Shown: positions 1-9,238 of the stretch, one piece after another | Numbering within the stretch: the first letter of the stretch is position 1 | Layout of the letters: each line of letters begins with the position of its first letter | Assembly: GCA_020912385.1 (NCBI GenBank) | Contig: CP087206.1 | Span: forward strand, 682,001-746,000 | Source of the DNA: Neofusicoccum parvum | Taxonomy: Eukaryota; Ascomycota; Dothideomycetes; Botryosphaeriales; Botryosphaeriaceae | Reading direction: 5' to 3' | DNA length: 64,000 nt | Program-made: the position numbers and the translations under genes | Notes under the pieces: model-generated | The model's database searches: none | Told to the model about the DNA's origin: nothing | What the model saw: the letters and a program-made list of their open reading frames with translations, nothing else

Positions 1-1
1 T

Positions 2-295
2 TACGGCCTGGCCGGCTTGGCCTCGCCCGGCGGCGAGAAGCACAGGACCGCGGGCTACTCGTGTCCGCTGCCCATGCAGGTCGGCGGCGTCAAGGTGGAC
101 CGGGAGAACAAGGACCCGTTTCTGAAGCAGCTGCTGCAGCTGCGCCTGACCAGGCTGGCCGCCGTGCTGCGGGAGCTGCAGCAGGCGAGCGCGGCCAGGC
201 CGAGCGATTGCATGTACTTTGCCAGCGAGCTGTTCCTCGGCGAGTCTCTTCAGCGTTTGGAGTACTTGCGCGGTCAGATACAGATCTGGGAGTGA
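2..295 (+). CDS. AflR-type regulator, C-terminal fragment (cut by window edge)
   Basis: Open frame entering from the left edge (first full codon at 2) and ending at a TGA at 293-295, about 97 residues. It carries the pattern that closes the aflatoxin-regulatory (AflR-type) domain of fungal Zn2Cys6 regulators: a short loop with PLPMQVGGVKVD, then a long amphipathic helix with KQLLQLRLTRLAAVLREL, then a tail of about 45 residues. The same end pattern occurs in the next two genes (842-1525 and 2664-3635), which supports the assignment. The DNA-binding half, if there is one, lies outside the window. By family it would be a nuclear transcription factor for a secondary-metabolite cluster. It is transcribed away from the cluster core, so it may belong to this cluster or to a neighbour on the left. 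Confidence 0.55.
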   Translation, partial: YGLAGLASPGGEKHRTAGYSCPLPMQVGGVKVDRENKDPFLKQLLQLRLTRLAAVLRELQQASAARPSDCMYFASELFLGESLQRLEYLRGQIQIWE

Positions 296-841
296 GACGG
301 CTAGATAGGGTATAGAGCACATGGCGCCCACGCCAAATTGAGACGCGATGATTTCTAACAACTAGATATTAACTTTGACTATCTGCTGATCCCGGGAAGG
401 ATCGGCGTGGCGAAATGGCGCGAACTCTAACAGATCTACAAGATAGATATCCACCCATGCCTACCATACGAAAGCGCTGAGGCTGCGAGCCAGAACACCA
501 GAGGGCCAGCCCTTCAACTCACTCCATACTCCTCTCCTGCAATCCGATGACAATGCTTTTCTCCGCTGCAAGCAAGAGACATAAAAAAAACGTAAGCCGG
601 CAGAAGGGAAGAGCTCCGGCAAACAGGCATCCAGTGATATCACGTTCTCCGCCCCTGCATGACGACATCACACGGCGCGCGGGCGAACCAACAAGCTCGC
701 CCACGCTGATTGGACGGCGTCATGACGAAACGGGTAGGTACGCACAACAAGGCGTGCGAACCATCAGCCGCATCCACACGACCGGAATCAAACAAGGGAA
801 AATAGAGACCAAAACTAATAGCGCGGTAAGACGCTCCCTTG
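296..841. other. Intergenic, convergent 3' ends
   Basis: About 550 bases between the stop of the left-edge regulator fragment and the stop of the reverse-strand AflR-domain gene. I see no coding signal; it should hold both 3' untranslated regions and terminators. Confidence 0.5.
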
Positions 842-1525
842 TCAATCCGAGCACAAACGGCCCAGCAGCGATAAGACGCGCGAGAGGGCGCGGCTGATGG
901 GGATGTCCTGGGCGCTCCACTGCTCGACGTTGCTGCCGCCGGTGGTGGCGGCGGCATTGGCGGCGGTGACGGCGCGGCCCTTGTTGCGCACCTTCCGCAG
1001 GAAGGCGCTCAGGTCGGTCAGCAGGCGGCAGAGGACCTGGCGGGCGAAGAGCGCGGCCTCCTGGTCGTCGAGCTCGTACTTGCCGAAGCGCATGGGGCTG
1101 CGGGTGCACACCAGGCGGTCCGGGCCAGCCAGCGGGTCGGCGGCCGACGGGGGAGCGCCTCCCGCCGCCGCCGCTGCGGGCGGGGCGGAGAGGATCTGGT
1201 CGACGACGGTGGAGGCGGTGGGGCCCTGCTTGGAGGGGTCGACGAGGGCGTAGGCGGCGCAGGCCGCGTGGCAGAGGTTGGTGACGGCGTCGGCCGTGCC
1301 GACGAGGGCGTGGGCGAGCAGCGGCGCCCCGCCGCCGCTGCCGTGCTGCGCGGGCCCGCACGCGTCGATGCGCTCCCACAGCTCGTGCACCAGCGGCCCG
1401 ATGCCGAGCAGCGTCTCGAACGCCACGGCGCCGTGGCGCGGTATCTGCGCCGAGGCCAGCGTGGTGTGGTGGAGGCAGTCGCAGCCGCCGTGGTGGCCGT
1501 AGCCCGCCGCGGCCGCCATCATCAT
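842..1525 (-). CDS. AflR-domain protein lacking a zinc cluster
   Basis: Single exon, 227 residues, starting ATGATGATGGCG at 1525. Near the N-terminus is the CDCL motif that opens AflR-type regulatory domains. The domain-closing segment MRFGKYELDDQEAALFARQ follows at about residues 144-162, with the usual long helix after it. There is a low-complexity Ala/Gly/Pro linker at about 115-130. No CX2CX6C zinc cluster exists in this frame or in the 1.1 kb upstream. Upstream instead is a TATA-like CTATAAG (1684-1690) and GC-rich leader sequence, so the ORF looks like a complete short gene and not the second exon of a longer one. By analogy with AflS/AflJ-type coactivators it could partner the Zn2Cys6 regulator at 2664-3635, but that is inference. 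A remnant of a duplicated regulator is the alternative. Confidence 0.6.
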   Translation of the reverse strand: MMMAAAAGYGHHGGCDCLHHTTLASAQIPRHGAVAFETLLGIGPLVHELWERIDACGPAQHGSGGGAPLLAHALVGTADAVTNLCHAACAAYALVDPSKQGPTASTVVDQILSAPPAAAAAGGAPPSAADPLAGPDRLVCTRSPMRFGKYELDDQEAALFARQVLCRLLTDLSAFLRKVRNKGRAVTAANAAATTGGSNVEQWSAQDIPISRALSRVLSLLGRLCSD

Positions 1526-2663
1526 CGCGGCGTGCGCGCGTGCAATTGGCGCGCCGGGGTGTCGGGAGTGGGGGGGGGGGTGTGTCCCTGGGGCGGTGGC
1601 TCTGGGGTGCGGTCGAGATAAGCTGTAGCTGTGCCGTGACGTGCTACTCAGAGTCCGCGTGGTGTCTCCTGCATGGCGCCGTACTTATAGCTGATGCAAC
1701 CGCGGAAGGATAATGCCCGCCCGTCGACCAGGCCGGTTCCTGGCTGGGTGCAGGCGGCGGGAATGGCGTTCTGGCCAGCGTCAGCTATCAGTCGCGCACG
1801 CGCTGGGCGGCCGGGAGGGATTGGAAGGATTGGACCCTTCGACGATCAAGTGCTTACTTCCGGGCGTCGGGAGGGGCGTGGAGGCTGCGGATCCCGCTGC
1901 TGGCTCGCGTGGCCGCGATACGAGCGGCGTGTCGGGGCGGTCGAGACCAGCGCCGGTCTGCGGGGGCTGCTCGGCACGCGGGCGTCGCTGGAGGGAGGGC
2001 GGGCAGGAAGAGCAGCAGCCAAACTAGTGCGGACGTCGCATGAGGTGCGGTGCGGGTGGCACAGGCCCGGAGAAAAGCGTAGGGCTTAGCCCCCACCCCC
2101 GGACTGCAGGCAGGCAACGCTCCCGCCAGGCTGCTTTGGGCATCGCCGCGATAAGGAATCGCACGTCTTCCATCCTCCTCCTTCCTTCTTCTCTCTTCTT
2201 TCAACCTCACTGCAGCACGCACCACCGCGCCCCCGCCACGGTTCCGCTGCGACGGCAGCCATCGTCCCGCGTCCTGGAATAGCCTTCGAGTAGATGACTC
2301 ATGCTCCGCCTGCTTCGTCTGATGAAACCAGAGTAGGTGTGACTGCTATAATCCCACTATAGCTGCCTATACGACCGTTACGAGATAAGACTGATCCGTG
2401 GCTGATGTCCATGACTCAAAAACAGCTTGGCCCCCGAACTGCAGCACTTAGACGCACACCACCCAACCTATCGGTGGTGACGGACCCCTTCACACATTCT
2501 GGCTACCGTGTTGTACGCTGAGTCGCAACCGAGGTGCATCATGCGTGAACGCCTGAGTGTGTGCCATTGATTCTAGCGTCTGTTAGTTCTTGATCCCAGA
2601 CGAAGAGGAGGATTGAACACCGCCCAGGTCGAGCACAAGAGCAGAGCACATCCAACACGAGAC
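1526..2663. promoter_or_regulatory. Upstream region of the AflR-domain gene, otherwise empty
   Basis: About 1.1 kb with no convincing ORF. Toward the gene at 842-1525 (reverse strand) it contains CTATAAG at 1684-1690 and an 8-codon upstream ORF at 1674-1648. It also has a run of about 12 G at 1568-1580. The right half, 2280-2660, is ordinary non-coding sequence and probably the 3' flank of the next reverse-strand gene. Confidence 0.4.
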
Positions 2664-3635
2664 TCATTGTACTACCAAAGCTCTCTGGATCAAGCCATCC
2701 ACCTCCAGGCGCAGCGATCCGTGCATCAAGGCGCAAACGGCGTGCGAATCCTCAGCCTCTCCCGCCGATGCCAGAGCCAGCCGATCCAGCAGGGGCTCGA
2801 GCTTCCGGATCTCCAACAGGACGACCTGCCGCTTGATGGGCGGTCCATCCGCCCCGCCGATCGCGTACAGACCCAGCCTGATCTCCGGGTCCAAGGCGTT
2901 GCTGTGGGAGCCAATCGCGCAGCACAGCTCCAGCGCCACGCCATACAGACAAATGACACGCTGCGTGACGAAGGAGGCCAGAGATGCGACGGCCGTACCG
3001 TGGAGATGTTCGCATGCCAACACCCGGTTCAGGGCGGACACGACATCCCTGTTGCATTGCAGCACGTTATCGAGACCGGAACCCTCGCCCGCCACGGCCT
3101 GCATGGTGCCTAAGACATCTGCCATTGAGCCCAGGCAAGTACACGCGTCCAGCGCGGCGCTCGACTTATCGCTCTCCGTGCTCGGCGTTTGGAAGGGAGT
3201 GGAATCCACCATTGAGGACGAAAGCGTGATGTCGTTGCTGAAGAAGTCGGCCGTGATGGAGGTGAAGTCCAGACCAGGTGTCGCTGTGTCGAAGGCCATC
3301 GCTTCGAAGGCAAAGTCGGGGCTCGTTGTGCCGCTGAGCGCGCCCTTCGACTCGCCGTGCTCGGCCCACATGTCGGTTCTTGCATCGGCCGGCAGAAAGT
3401 CGAATCGATCGGGAGCCTGCGGCCTGGGGGCCCTCGTATTTGCGGCCTTGCGTCTGGCCCGCGGCTTGGACGTCCGCGCCCGGGACCGTGGTGTGCGCTG
3501 CGAGCACTCGATACGGCGTGATCGGCACCGCACGCAGATTGACGAATCCTCGAACACGCATTTGACTTTCGATTGGTGACATTGCTCGCACGAAAGCCGT
3601 CGGCTCTTGCGCGTCATGCCGGTGTTGGGCTCCAT
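2664..3635 (-). CDS. Zn2Cys6 transcription factor with AflR-type domain
   Basis: Single exon, 323 residues; a likely pathway-specific activator of the polyketide cluster acting in the nucleus. The zinc cluster spans residues 16-44, with Cys16, 19, 26, 34, 37 and 44 in the order CEQC, KVKC, CVRC, IEC. The spacing is X2-X6-X7-X2-X6; AflR itself has six residues in the middle loop. A strongly basic linker (about 45-65, rich in Arg/Lys/Ser) follows, as expected for minor-groove contacts. The C-terminal half (about 165-323) is an AflR-type regulatory domain, opening with CTCL and closing with PEIRLGLYAIGG and a helix rich in Leu/Arg. Its promoter contains one perfect copy of the cluster element AAAGGACCCGAG (3752-3763), which suggests autoregulation. 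It sits between a second AflR-domain gene and the first metabolic gene. Confidence 0.88.
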   Translation of the reverse strand: MEPNTGMTRKSRRLSCEQCHQSKVKCVFEDSSICVRCRSRRIECSQRTPRSRARTSKPRARRKAANTRAPRPQAPDRFDFLPADARTDMWAEHGESKGALSGTTSPDFAFEAMAFDTATPGLDFTSITADFFSNDITLSSSMVDSTPFQTPSTESDKSSAALDACTCLGSMADVLGTMQAVAGEGSGLDNVLQCNRDVVSALNRVLACEHLHGTAVASLASFVTQRVICLYGVALELCCAIGSHSNALDPEIRLGLYAIGGADGPPIKRQVVLLEIRKLEPLLDRLALASAGEAEDSHAVCALMHGSLRLEVDGLIQRALVVQ

Positions 3636-3965
3636 CTAGTCTGATAACGCTCCATCGTGTCAAGACCCTGAACCAGGTGTTTATATGCCAAAGCGAGATA
3701 TCGGAGTTGAGGCGAGTCTGACAGCACCTGGCACATATTGACCCGATGACAAAAGGACCCGAGTGTACCAACATTGCACATTTCCAAAACCTACTAGCTA
3801 TCAAAGGAAAGCACAATTTCAGGCGTCCACAGCCGTCAGGCATCCCTTTGCAGCCTCGGCGTTTCCGAACAAAAAGAGCTCCCTGACACGCAACTGCAGC
3901 AATCCAGCCTGAGAGTCCTCCTATCTCCGCACAGATAGCTGCTATACACCACCTTTGCGCACGAT
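3636..3965. promoter_or_regulatory. Promoter of the Zn2Cys6 regulator
   Basis: About 330 bases upstream of the regulator start (3635), which also hold the 3' end of the membrane-protein gene (stop at 3966). It has the shared cluster element AAAGGACCCGAG at 3752-3763, a related GACCCGAT at 3740-3747, and an inverted repeat CGG-N5-CCG at 3857-3867 within TCGGCGTTTCCGA. CGG inverted repeats are typical Zn2Cys6 dimer sites. Confidence 0.45.
3752..3763 (+). promoter_or_regulatory. Cluster element AAAGGACCCGAG (regulator promoter)
   Basis: Exact 12-base match to sites at 21360-21371 (reverse) and 25808-25819, each in a cluster promoter. It lies about 120 bases upstream of the Zn2Cys6 regulator start. 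Confidence 0.5.
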
Positions 3966-5026
3966 TCAAGCACAGCGCGCAGCCAGAGCAAGGGCGAGCA
4001 CAGCTCCAGGACCGACGACTAGCGTGCTCACGACCAGGAGAGCGGCCAGGGCAAGCGAACCGCTGACGGCAAAATTGGGATCGCCTCGCAACGGGTCGAG
4101 CAGAAGATAGGCGTACGGCACAAAGGCGGCAGCCATGACGATTACATCGTACTGTAAAAACAGGTGCGCAGCATCGGCAATGGAGCCCTTCCGCGGTCCG
4201 TCCGGCCAGAAGACACGGCGGAGCATTTTTGTCCGCGTGGAAGCGCCCAGCAGGGCGTAGACGTGGCCCAACGCGGCGGCGGCGGCGGCGACAAGCAATG
4301 GCAGTGCAGGGGATGCGACGGATTGAGACAGGAGGGGCGTTTGCTCGAGGGCCGCCAGCAGTAGCACCAGCGCTGGAGGCGAGAAGCGGTAGAGAGCAAT
4401 GGCCCGGTGGGTCAGGGCCGGGGAGCAATCCACGTATGCGGGGAAGATGAACGCAGCGGGTGCGACTGCCCCGACGGCGGCGACCACGACCAGTGCGCGC
4501 GACACGTGCGGGAGTGGGGAGAAGGCCAGAGCGTCGTGGGCGTGCAGCAGCATGTACAGCGGGTAGACGACTGCGGCACCGTAGGCCTGGTTGACGATGC
4601 CCCAGAAAGCGGGCTCACTATTCGACAGTGAGCAACCGACCAACCAGAATCCTCGGGGAATAATGCGACTCACAGTAGCGCGAATGGTGCAGAAGAGCGA
4701 CGAGCGATAGCCAGCATGCACAGGGCGGTGGCTTGCATACCGGTGTGGACCTCGACAAGCAGCAGGCGGTGGGCCGGGTTCCGGCGATCTAGCAAGCCGT
4801 GGTAGAATACGACAGCAGGCTCGAGGCGACGGTCGATTCCGGGAATGCCCGTATAGCGGCGCAGGAGGGGGGTTCCGTCCGGGAGGCGTCCGCTGGCTCG
4901 TGAGTGGACAATGGCAGCGCCAGCCCCGTTCCGCAGCGGCACCTGCCACAGACAATGATAGCCCACCCGCGCCAGAGCGCCATAGAAGCCAGCGAGGAGC
5001 ACTGCCACTATCTTGATCGTCGCCAT
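3966..5026 (-). CDS. Polytopic integral membrane protein, family uncertain
   Basis: Two exons (5026-4674, 4617-3966) joined by a 56-base GTGAGT..TAG intron give 334 residues. The N-terminus is a hydrophobic segment (MATIKIVAVLLAGFYGALA) followed by a loop. From about residue 85 on there are roughly seven further hydrophobic segments rich in Ala, Leu and Val. Between segments are a conserved-looking EPAFWG..NQAYGAAVVYPLY stretch at the splice junction and a charged loop STRTKMLRR. This layout resembles multi-spanning proteins found in fungal terpenoid and meroterpenoid clusters, some of which are cyclases, but I cannot place it in a named family from sequence alone. It is divergent from the FSH1 hydrolase at 5239, and the 212-base gap carries two copies of the cluster element, so co-regulation with the PKS is likely. 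Confidence 0.7.
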
Positions 5027-5238
5027 TGCTGTTTGTCAGTGTTGTTCCCGCTGACACAAGGTCGCCGCTCAGCTAAAGTACCGCATCGCTCGAAAGTGCC
5101 CGGCCAAAACGTCCCGAAAGGGCCCGAGCACGGGCATTTTGATACTAAGCATCTCGAATACCTCTTCTTCTTGCTTCGTCCGTTTCCTGCTTCTTCGCTA
5201 GGCTCCTCTAGTCCATTCACGCCAGACATCAGCCCTCC
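5027..5238. promoter_or_regulatory. Divergent promoter with two cluster elements
   Basis: 212 bases between the membrane-protein gene (leftward) and the FSH1 hydrolase (rightward). It contains AAAGTGCCCGG at 5093-5103 and AAAGGGCCCGAG at 5117-5128, one or two changes from the consensus, plus a partial AAAGTACCG at 5075-5083. Confidence 0.45.
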
Positions 5239-6227
5239 ATGCGCGTTTTGTGCCTGCACGGCCAAGGCACCAACAGCCGCATCTTGCGCGCCCAGACGGG
5301 TACCCCGACCTTTTCCCCTTCGCTTTTCCCTCTAGCTGACTCATACAACAGAGTCCTTCCGCCGGCTCCTACCAGACCACTACGAGTTCTTTTACCTGGA
5401 CGGCGCGTACGAGTGCGGGCCGGGTGAGGGCGTCGCCGGCGTCTTCCCCGGCCCGTATCGCTGCTACTACCCCATGCCGCCGACGCAGGATAGCCTCAGG
5501 CAAGCACATGAGCTGGTGCTGGATGCCGTGGATAGGGATGGGCCGTTTGACGTGGTGCTCGGGTTTAGTCAGGTAGGTTGCGAGCTGAAGTGCCGTATAG
5601 GCGGCTAGTCGAGCATTGAGGGGACCGGGAGAGAGAGAGAACATCACTGACCCGCGGACGGCAAACTAGGGAGCAGCTCTAGCAGCATCGATCTTACTGT
5701 ACAACCCCACCACGGCCACCACAGCCCACCAGCGCAACCACAAAGGCCGAAGCCACGACGCCAACGCCGACGCCGACCCCCCTCTCTTCCGCGCCGCCGT
5801 CTTCCTCTGCGCCAGCCAGCCCTTCTCAATCAGCCCCCGCGCCGGCCTCGACTGCTCCGCCGACTTCGACCTGACCGCCGCCGCCACCACCATCAGCGCC
5901 GGTGCCATCAGCCGCTCGGCCGACGACGGCAGCAGCGACGACTCCTCCCAAACAGCGTCCTCTTCCGAAGACGAAGCCGACATCGACGCCGACGCGACCG
6001 TCCGCCGCTTCGACCCCTCGCACGACCCCCACCGCATCGGCATCCCGACGGCGCACGTGCTGGGCAAGCTGGACCGCTGGGCGCCACAGGGGAGGAAGCT
6101 AGTAGACCTGTGCGCCGAGGGGACGGCGGTGCTGTTCGCGCACCGGTTGGGGCACGTCGTGCCGAGGGACGCGGCGGCGAGCGCGGCGATCGCGGAGGTA
6201 GTGGAGAGGGTGGCGGTTGGGATGTGA
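5239..6227 (+). CDS. FSH1-type serine hydrolase 1
   Basis: Three exons (5239-5299, 5352-5572, 5670-6227), 279 residues. It belongs to the FSH1 family of small alpha/beta hydrolases, which includes thioesterases that release chains from highly reducing PKSs in trans (LovG type). The N-terminus MRVLCLHGQGTNS is the family oxyanion strand. The nucleophile Ser is in GFSQG at the exon 2/3 junction, the Asp in LGKLDRWAP and the His in HRLGHVVP, so the triad is complete. Two insertions are unusual: a His/Asp-rich loop after strand 6 and a Ser/Asp/Glu-rich acidic loop of about 35 residues before the catalytic Asp. It is the divergent partner of the membrane-protein gene and shares its promoter elements. 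The substrate is unknown; chain release or ester hydrolysis in the pathway is inferred from context. Confidence 0.85.
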
Positions 6228-7367
6228 TTTTCGGGGTTTGGCTCGCTGCGGGAGCCAGCGATGCCGGCCACGTCTTTTTGGTAGTGATAGAATGGAAGAT
6301 TCAGACTTAGATCGCCCTGCGTTGCTTGCTCCGCGGCTGGATGGGAGGTGCAAATAGACTGCAGCCAATCAGAACTTCCGCACGCCGCACCTACCCGGCG
6401 GCTGTCGTGCTCACCGTGGATGTGCACAAGCGGTCGTCCGGTGTCGAATGCGGCCCATCACACACCGTAAAGCTGCAAAATCAAACACCGCATGTGTCGA
6501 TGACGCAGCATAAGCCCCCAGTGTGAGTCATCCCTATCAACCGGTCACCGTTTCCAGAACCGCGGCGGCAACTCATATCTCCGCCGAGCGTGGAAGAGCC
6601 CATTTTGCCACGCGAGCCGCCCCTCCAGCCCCACGACCCGACCTCCCCGCCCCCCTCCAGAGCCCGACAGGGAGGCTCGACAGGCAGGCCCACCGGATCC
6701 ATCCGCCGCACCAGGACGGCGGCGAACATCCTCCGCCGCCCATGACCCCCGCCGCAACCCGTGACCCCACCCCCCACTCCCTCGCCCGCGACACCCCTCC
6801 CACCACCCCTGCTCCAGCTTCTCGCCGTCGCATCCTCCGGGGCGCGGGCCGCGGAGCGGGTTCAGGCTGTGCGTCGTTCGGCGGGGGTGCCGCGTTGCGG
6901 CGGATGGTGGGGCTGGGGAGGATGAAGGTCGGTCGGTTGGAGAAGGAGGTTCCGGAGGGGTTGAGGGAGGTTGGCGTGTTGGGTGGGGTGCCGTCGGCGC
7001 GGTTTGGGGACGAGGAGGGAGGAAGTGGAGGGGGAGGGGGAGGGGGAGGGCGGTTATGTGGGCACGGATGGCCTGTTTCACGTAATCTACGTTGGTGGTT
7101 TGATGGATGAGGAAAGTTTCGCTGGGATTGACGCCTTTCCCGCAGGAGTGGGTGAGCTAGCCAGTTGTGTCCATTAGGACGTCCGCATCTGGATGCGTAT
7201 CACGAACTCAAGCACTGCGAAGACCGCTGGAAGTGATAGTGCTACCTCACTCGTAAAGCCAGACGTAAGGACGACAAAGGAACCCAGACATCTCCGACTC
7301 CCAACCGCAGTCCACAAAGCAAACCTACACACCAAGCCCACCACCAGGAACCCCACTCCACCACCAC
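6228..7367. other. GC-rich intergenic stretch, no supported gene
   Basis: About 1.1 kb between the FSH1 gene and the 3' end of P450 1. Open frames on both strands are long only because of extreme GC and low complexity (Pro/Arg or Gly/Arg translations), and none has a recognisable domain or intron structure. A G-rich tract at 7029-7050 could form a quadruplex. Confidence 0.5.
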
Positions 7368-9238
7368 TCACCCGCCAATCCGCCCCAACAACCTCTCCAA
7401 CCCCTCGGGCGTCCTCTTCCACTGCTCCTCCCCATCCAACAGCTCCGCCCTCTCCCTCCCCCACCCCTCCCTCACCACCTCCTCCCTCCCCTCCCCCCTC
7501 GGCTTCACCACCGCCTGAAACGGATTCACGCACACGATAAACCCCGGCCGCAAATCTTCCACATCAATCGGCACCTTCGCGCCCCCCTCCCCCACCGCCT
7601 GCGCCGTCTCAAACGCCCACAGCCACCGCGCCACCACCACAAACAGACTCCGCTCGGCCAGGTGCTGCCCCGGGCACACGCGCCGCCCCGCGCCGAACGT
7701 GAACAGCGTCTGCTCGCCGGGGCCCTCGTCGAAGCCGGCGCCGGGCGCGGACGTGCGGTCGAGCCAGCGCTCCGGCCGGAAGGAGGAGGGCGAGGGGAAG
7801 AGATCTGGGTCTCGGTGGATGGCGTACGCGTTGAGGACGAGGCCGGTGCCGGCGGGGAGGGTGTAAGCGCCGGTGCGGACGGGGCCGTTGGTCGATTTGG
7901 GGAGGGCGAGGGGGACGGCGGTTATGTAGCGGCCGGCTCTGTGGTGGGGTTAGTTGGGGTGGTGGTGGTGGTGGTGGTGGTGGTGGAGGTGAGGGAGGAG
8001 GGGAAGAAGGAGGGGAAGAAGAGAAAGGAGAAGGAGAAGATCATGGGCTTACTCGAGGATCAGGGCGCGGGTGTACGGGAGGTTCGGGGCGTCGGCTTCG
8101 ACGGGCAGGCGGGTGGGGCCGACGACGCGGTCGATTTCTGGGAGGGGAGGTGAGTTGGTTGCGAGGTGGTTGGTGGGGGAGCAAGGCTCACCTTCTTGCG
8201 CTTTCCGCTGGGCCTCCGGGTTCAGGCACATGGCGGCGACCCAGTTGATCAGGCTGCACGAGGTGGTGTCGGTGGTGCCGGTGAGCAGGGTGTAGCCGAT
8301 CTCGGCGGCCTCGAGCTCGGTGACGTTGTTGTAGCCGCGGGCCAGCTTGTCGAGGAAGGCGCGGTTGAAGGACGGGATGGCGGTGCCTGCGGCGACGCTG
8401 TCCTTGACGCCGTCCCAGTACTTGAGGATGAAGGCGCGGTGCTTGCGGGCGCAGCGACGCGCCTCGGCGCACACGGGGAACAGCCAGCGCGGCAGGCGCC
8501 ACAGGAACGGCCACAGGTCGAGCATGGCGCCGCGGAAGCCGGTCTCGGACATGTCGAACAGGTCCTGGATGGTGTCGCGGATGGCCTGGTCGTCGGCGGC
8601 CACCACGCGGCGGCCGTTGACCATGGTCATGGCGATGCTGTTGGCGTAGCGCTCGACGTGCCCGCGCCACGCGCCCGGCCGGTCCAGCACGTCGACCAGC
8701 AGCTTGTGCGCCTCCAGCTCCTGGTAGGCCGTGTACTGGCGCGACGCCGCCGGGTTGAGCACCTGCGCCCACATCTTGCGCGCCTCGCGCCACCGCGGGC
8801 CCTCCATCAGCCCCGGGAAGAAGCCGCCGCGCATCAGCTCGACCTGGAAGCGCTGGTGGCCGCGGCCCTGCGTGTTGGCGCCCTGCTTGACGAACATGTC
8901 GCGCGCCTCGGCCGCCCGCGACACCACCACGTGCGCCGTCGCCCCCTGCATCACCGTGTACACCGGCCCGAACCGCTGCGCCCACTCCGTGAACTTGTAC
9001 TGCGGGAAGAACAGGTCAAACTGCCCGCGCGCGTCAGCCCCCGCTCGCTCCATCGGACGGGGCGTCGAACCTGCTTCAAGTTGCCCCATACCGGCGTCGT
9101 CTTGGGCCCCGGCGGGAGGTGCGCCGGCCGAGCCCCGATCCTGGCGATCTTGAGCCCCGCAAACGCCAGCAGGAGGACCAGCGCCGAAGCGGAGAGCAGG
9201 AGCGTGGGGGATGCGAGAAGGCGTGCTGGATCCATCAT
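7368..9238 (-). CDS. Cytochrome P450 monooxygenase 1
   Basis: Four exons (9238-9071, 9020-8192, 8137-8053, 7938-7368), 550 residues. It is a membrane-anchored class II P450: an N-terminal hydrophobic helix at about residues 6-30, then a proline hinge LPPGPKTTPVWG. The I helix has GTTDTTS with the oxygen-activating Thr, the K helix has EAGR (ExxR, split by intron 3), and the heme loop is FGAGRRVCPGQ with the Cys ligand. I chose the ATG at 9238 because it precedes the anchor; the frame upstream of it has no earlier ATG. Intron 3 (7939-8052) holds a GGT repeat. The C-terminus runs about 40 residues past the usual end in a charged tail. A TATATAT lies 54 bases upstream, and the cluster element AAAGTACCCGAA is at 9459-9470. 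It probably oxidises the polyketide; regiochemistry cannot be read from the sequence. Confidence 0.9.
7958..7985 (+). repeat. GGT trinucleotide repeat in P450 1 intron 3
   Basis: A near-perfect run of about nine GGT units (ACC on the coding strand) inside the third intron of P450 1, next to purine-rich GGAGG/GAAGG sequence. It is likely length-variable between isolates. Confidence 0.6.

Noticed and set aside
6523..7110. 195-residue open frame, forward strand
   Set aside because: Pro/Gly low complexity, no domain, no splice partner; the reverse strand is equally open.
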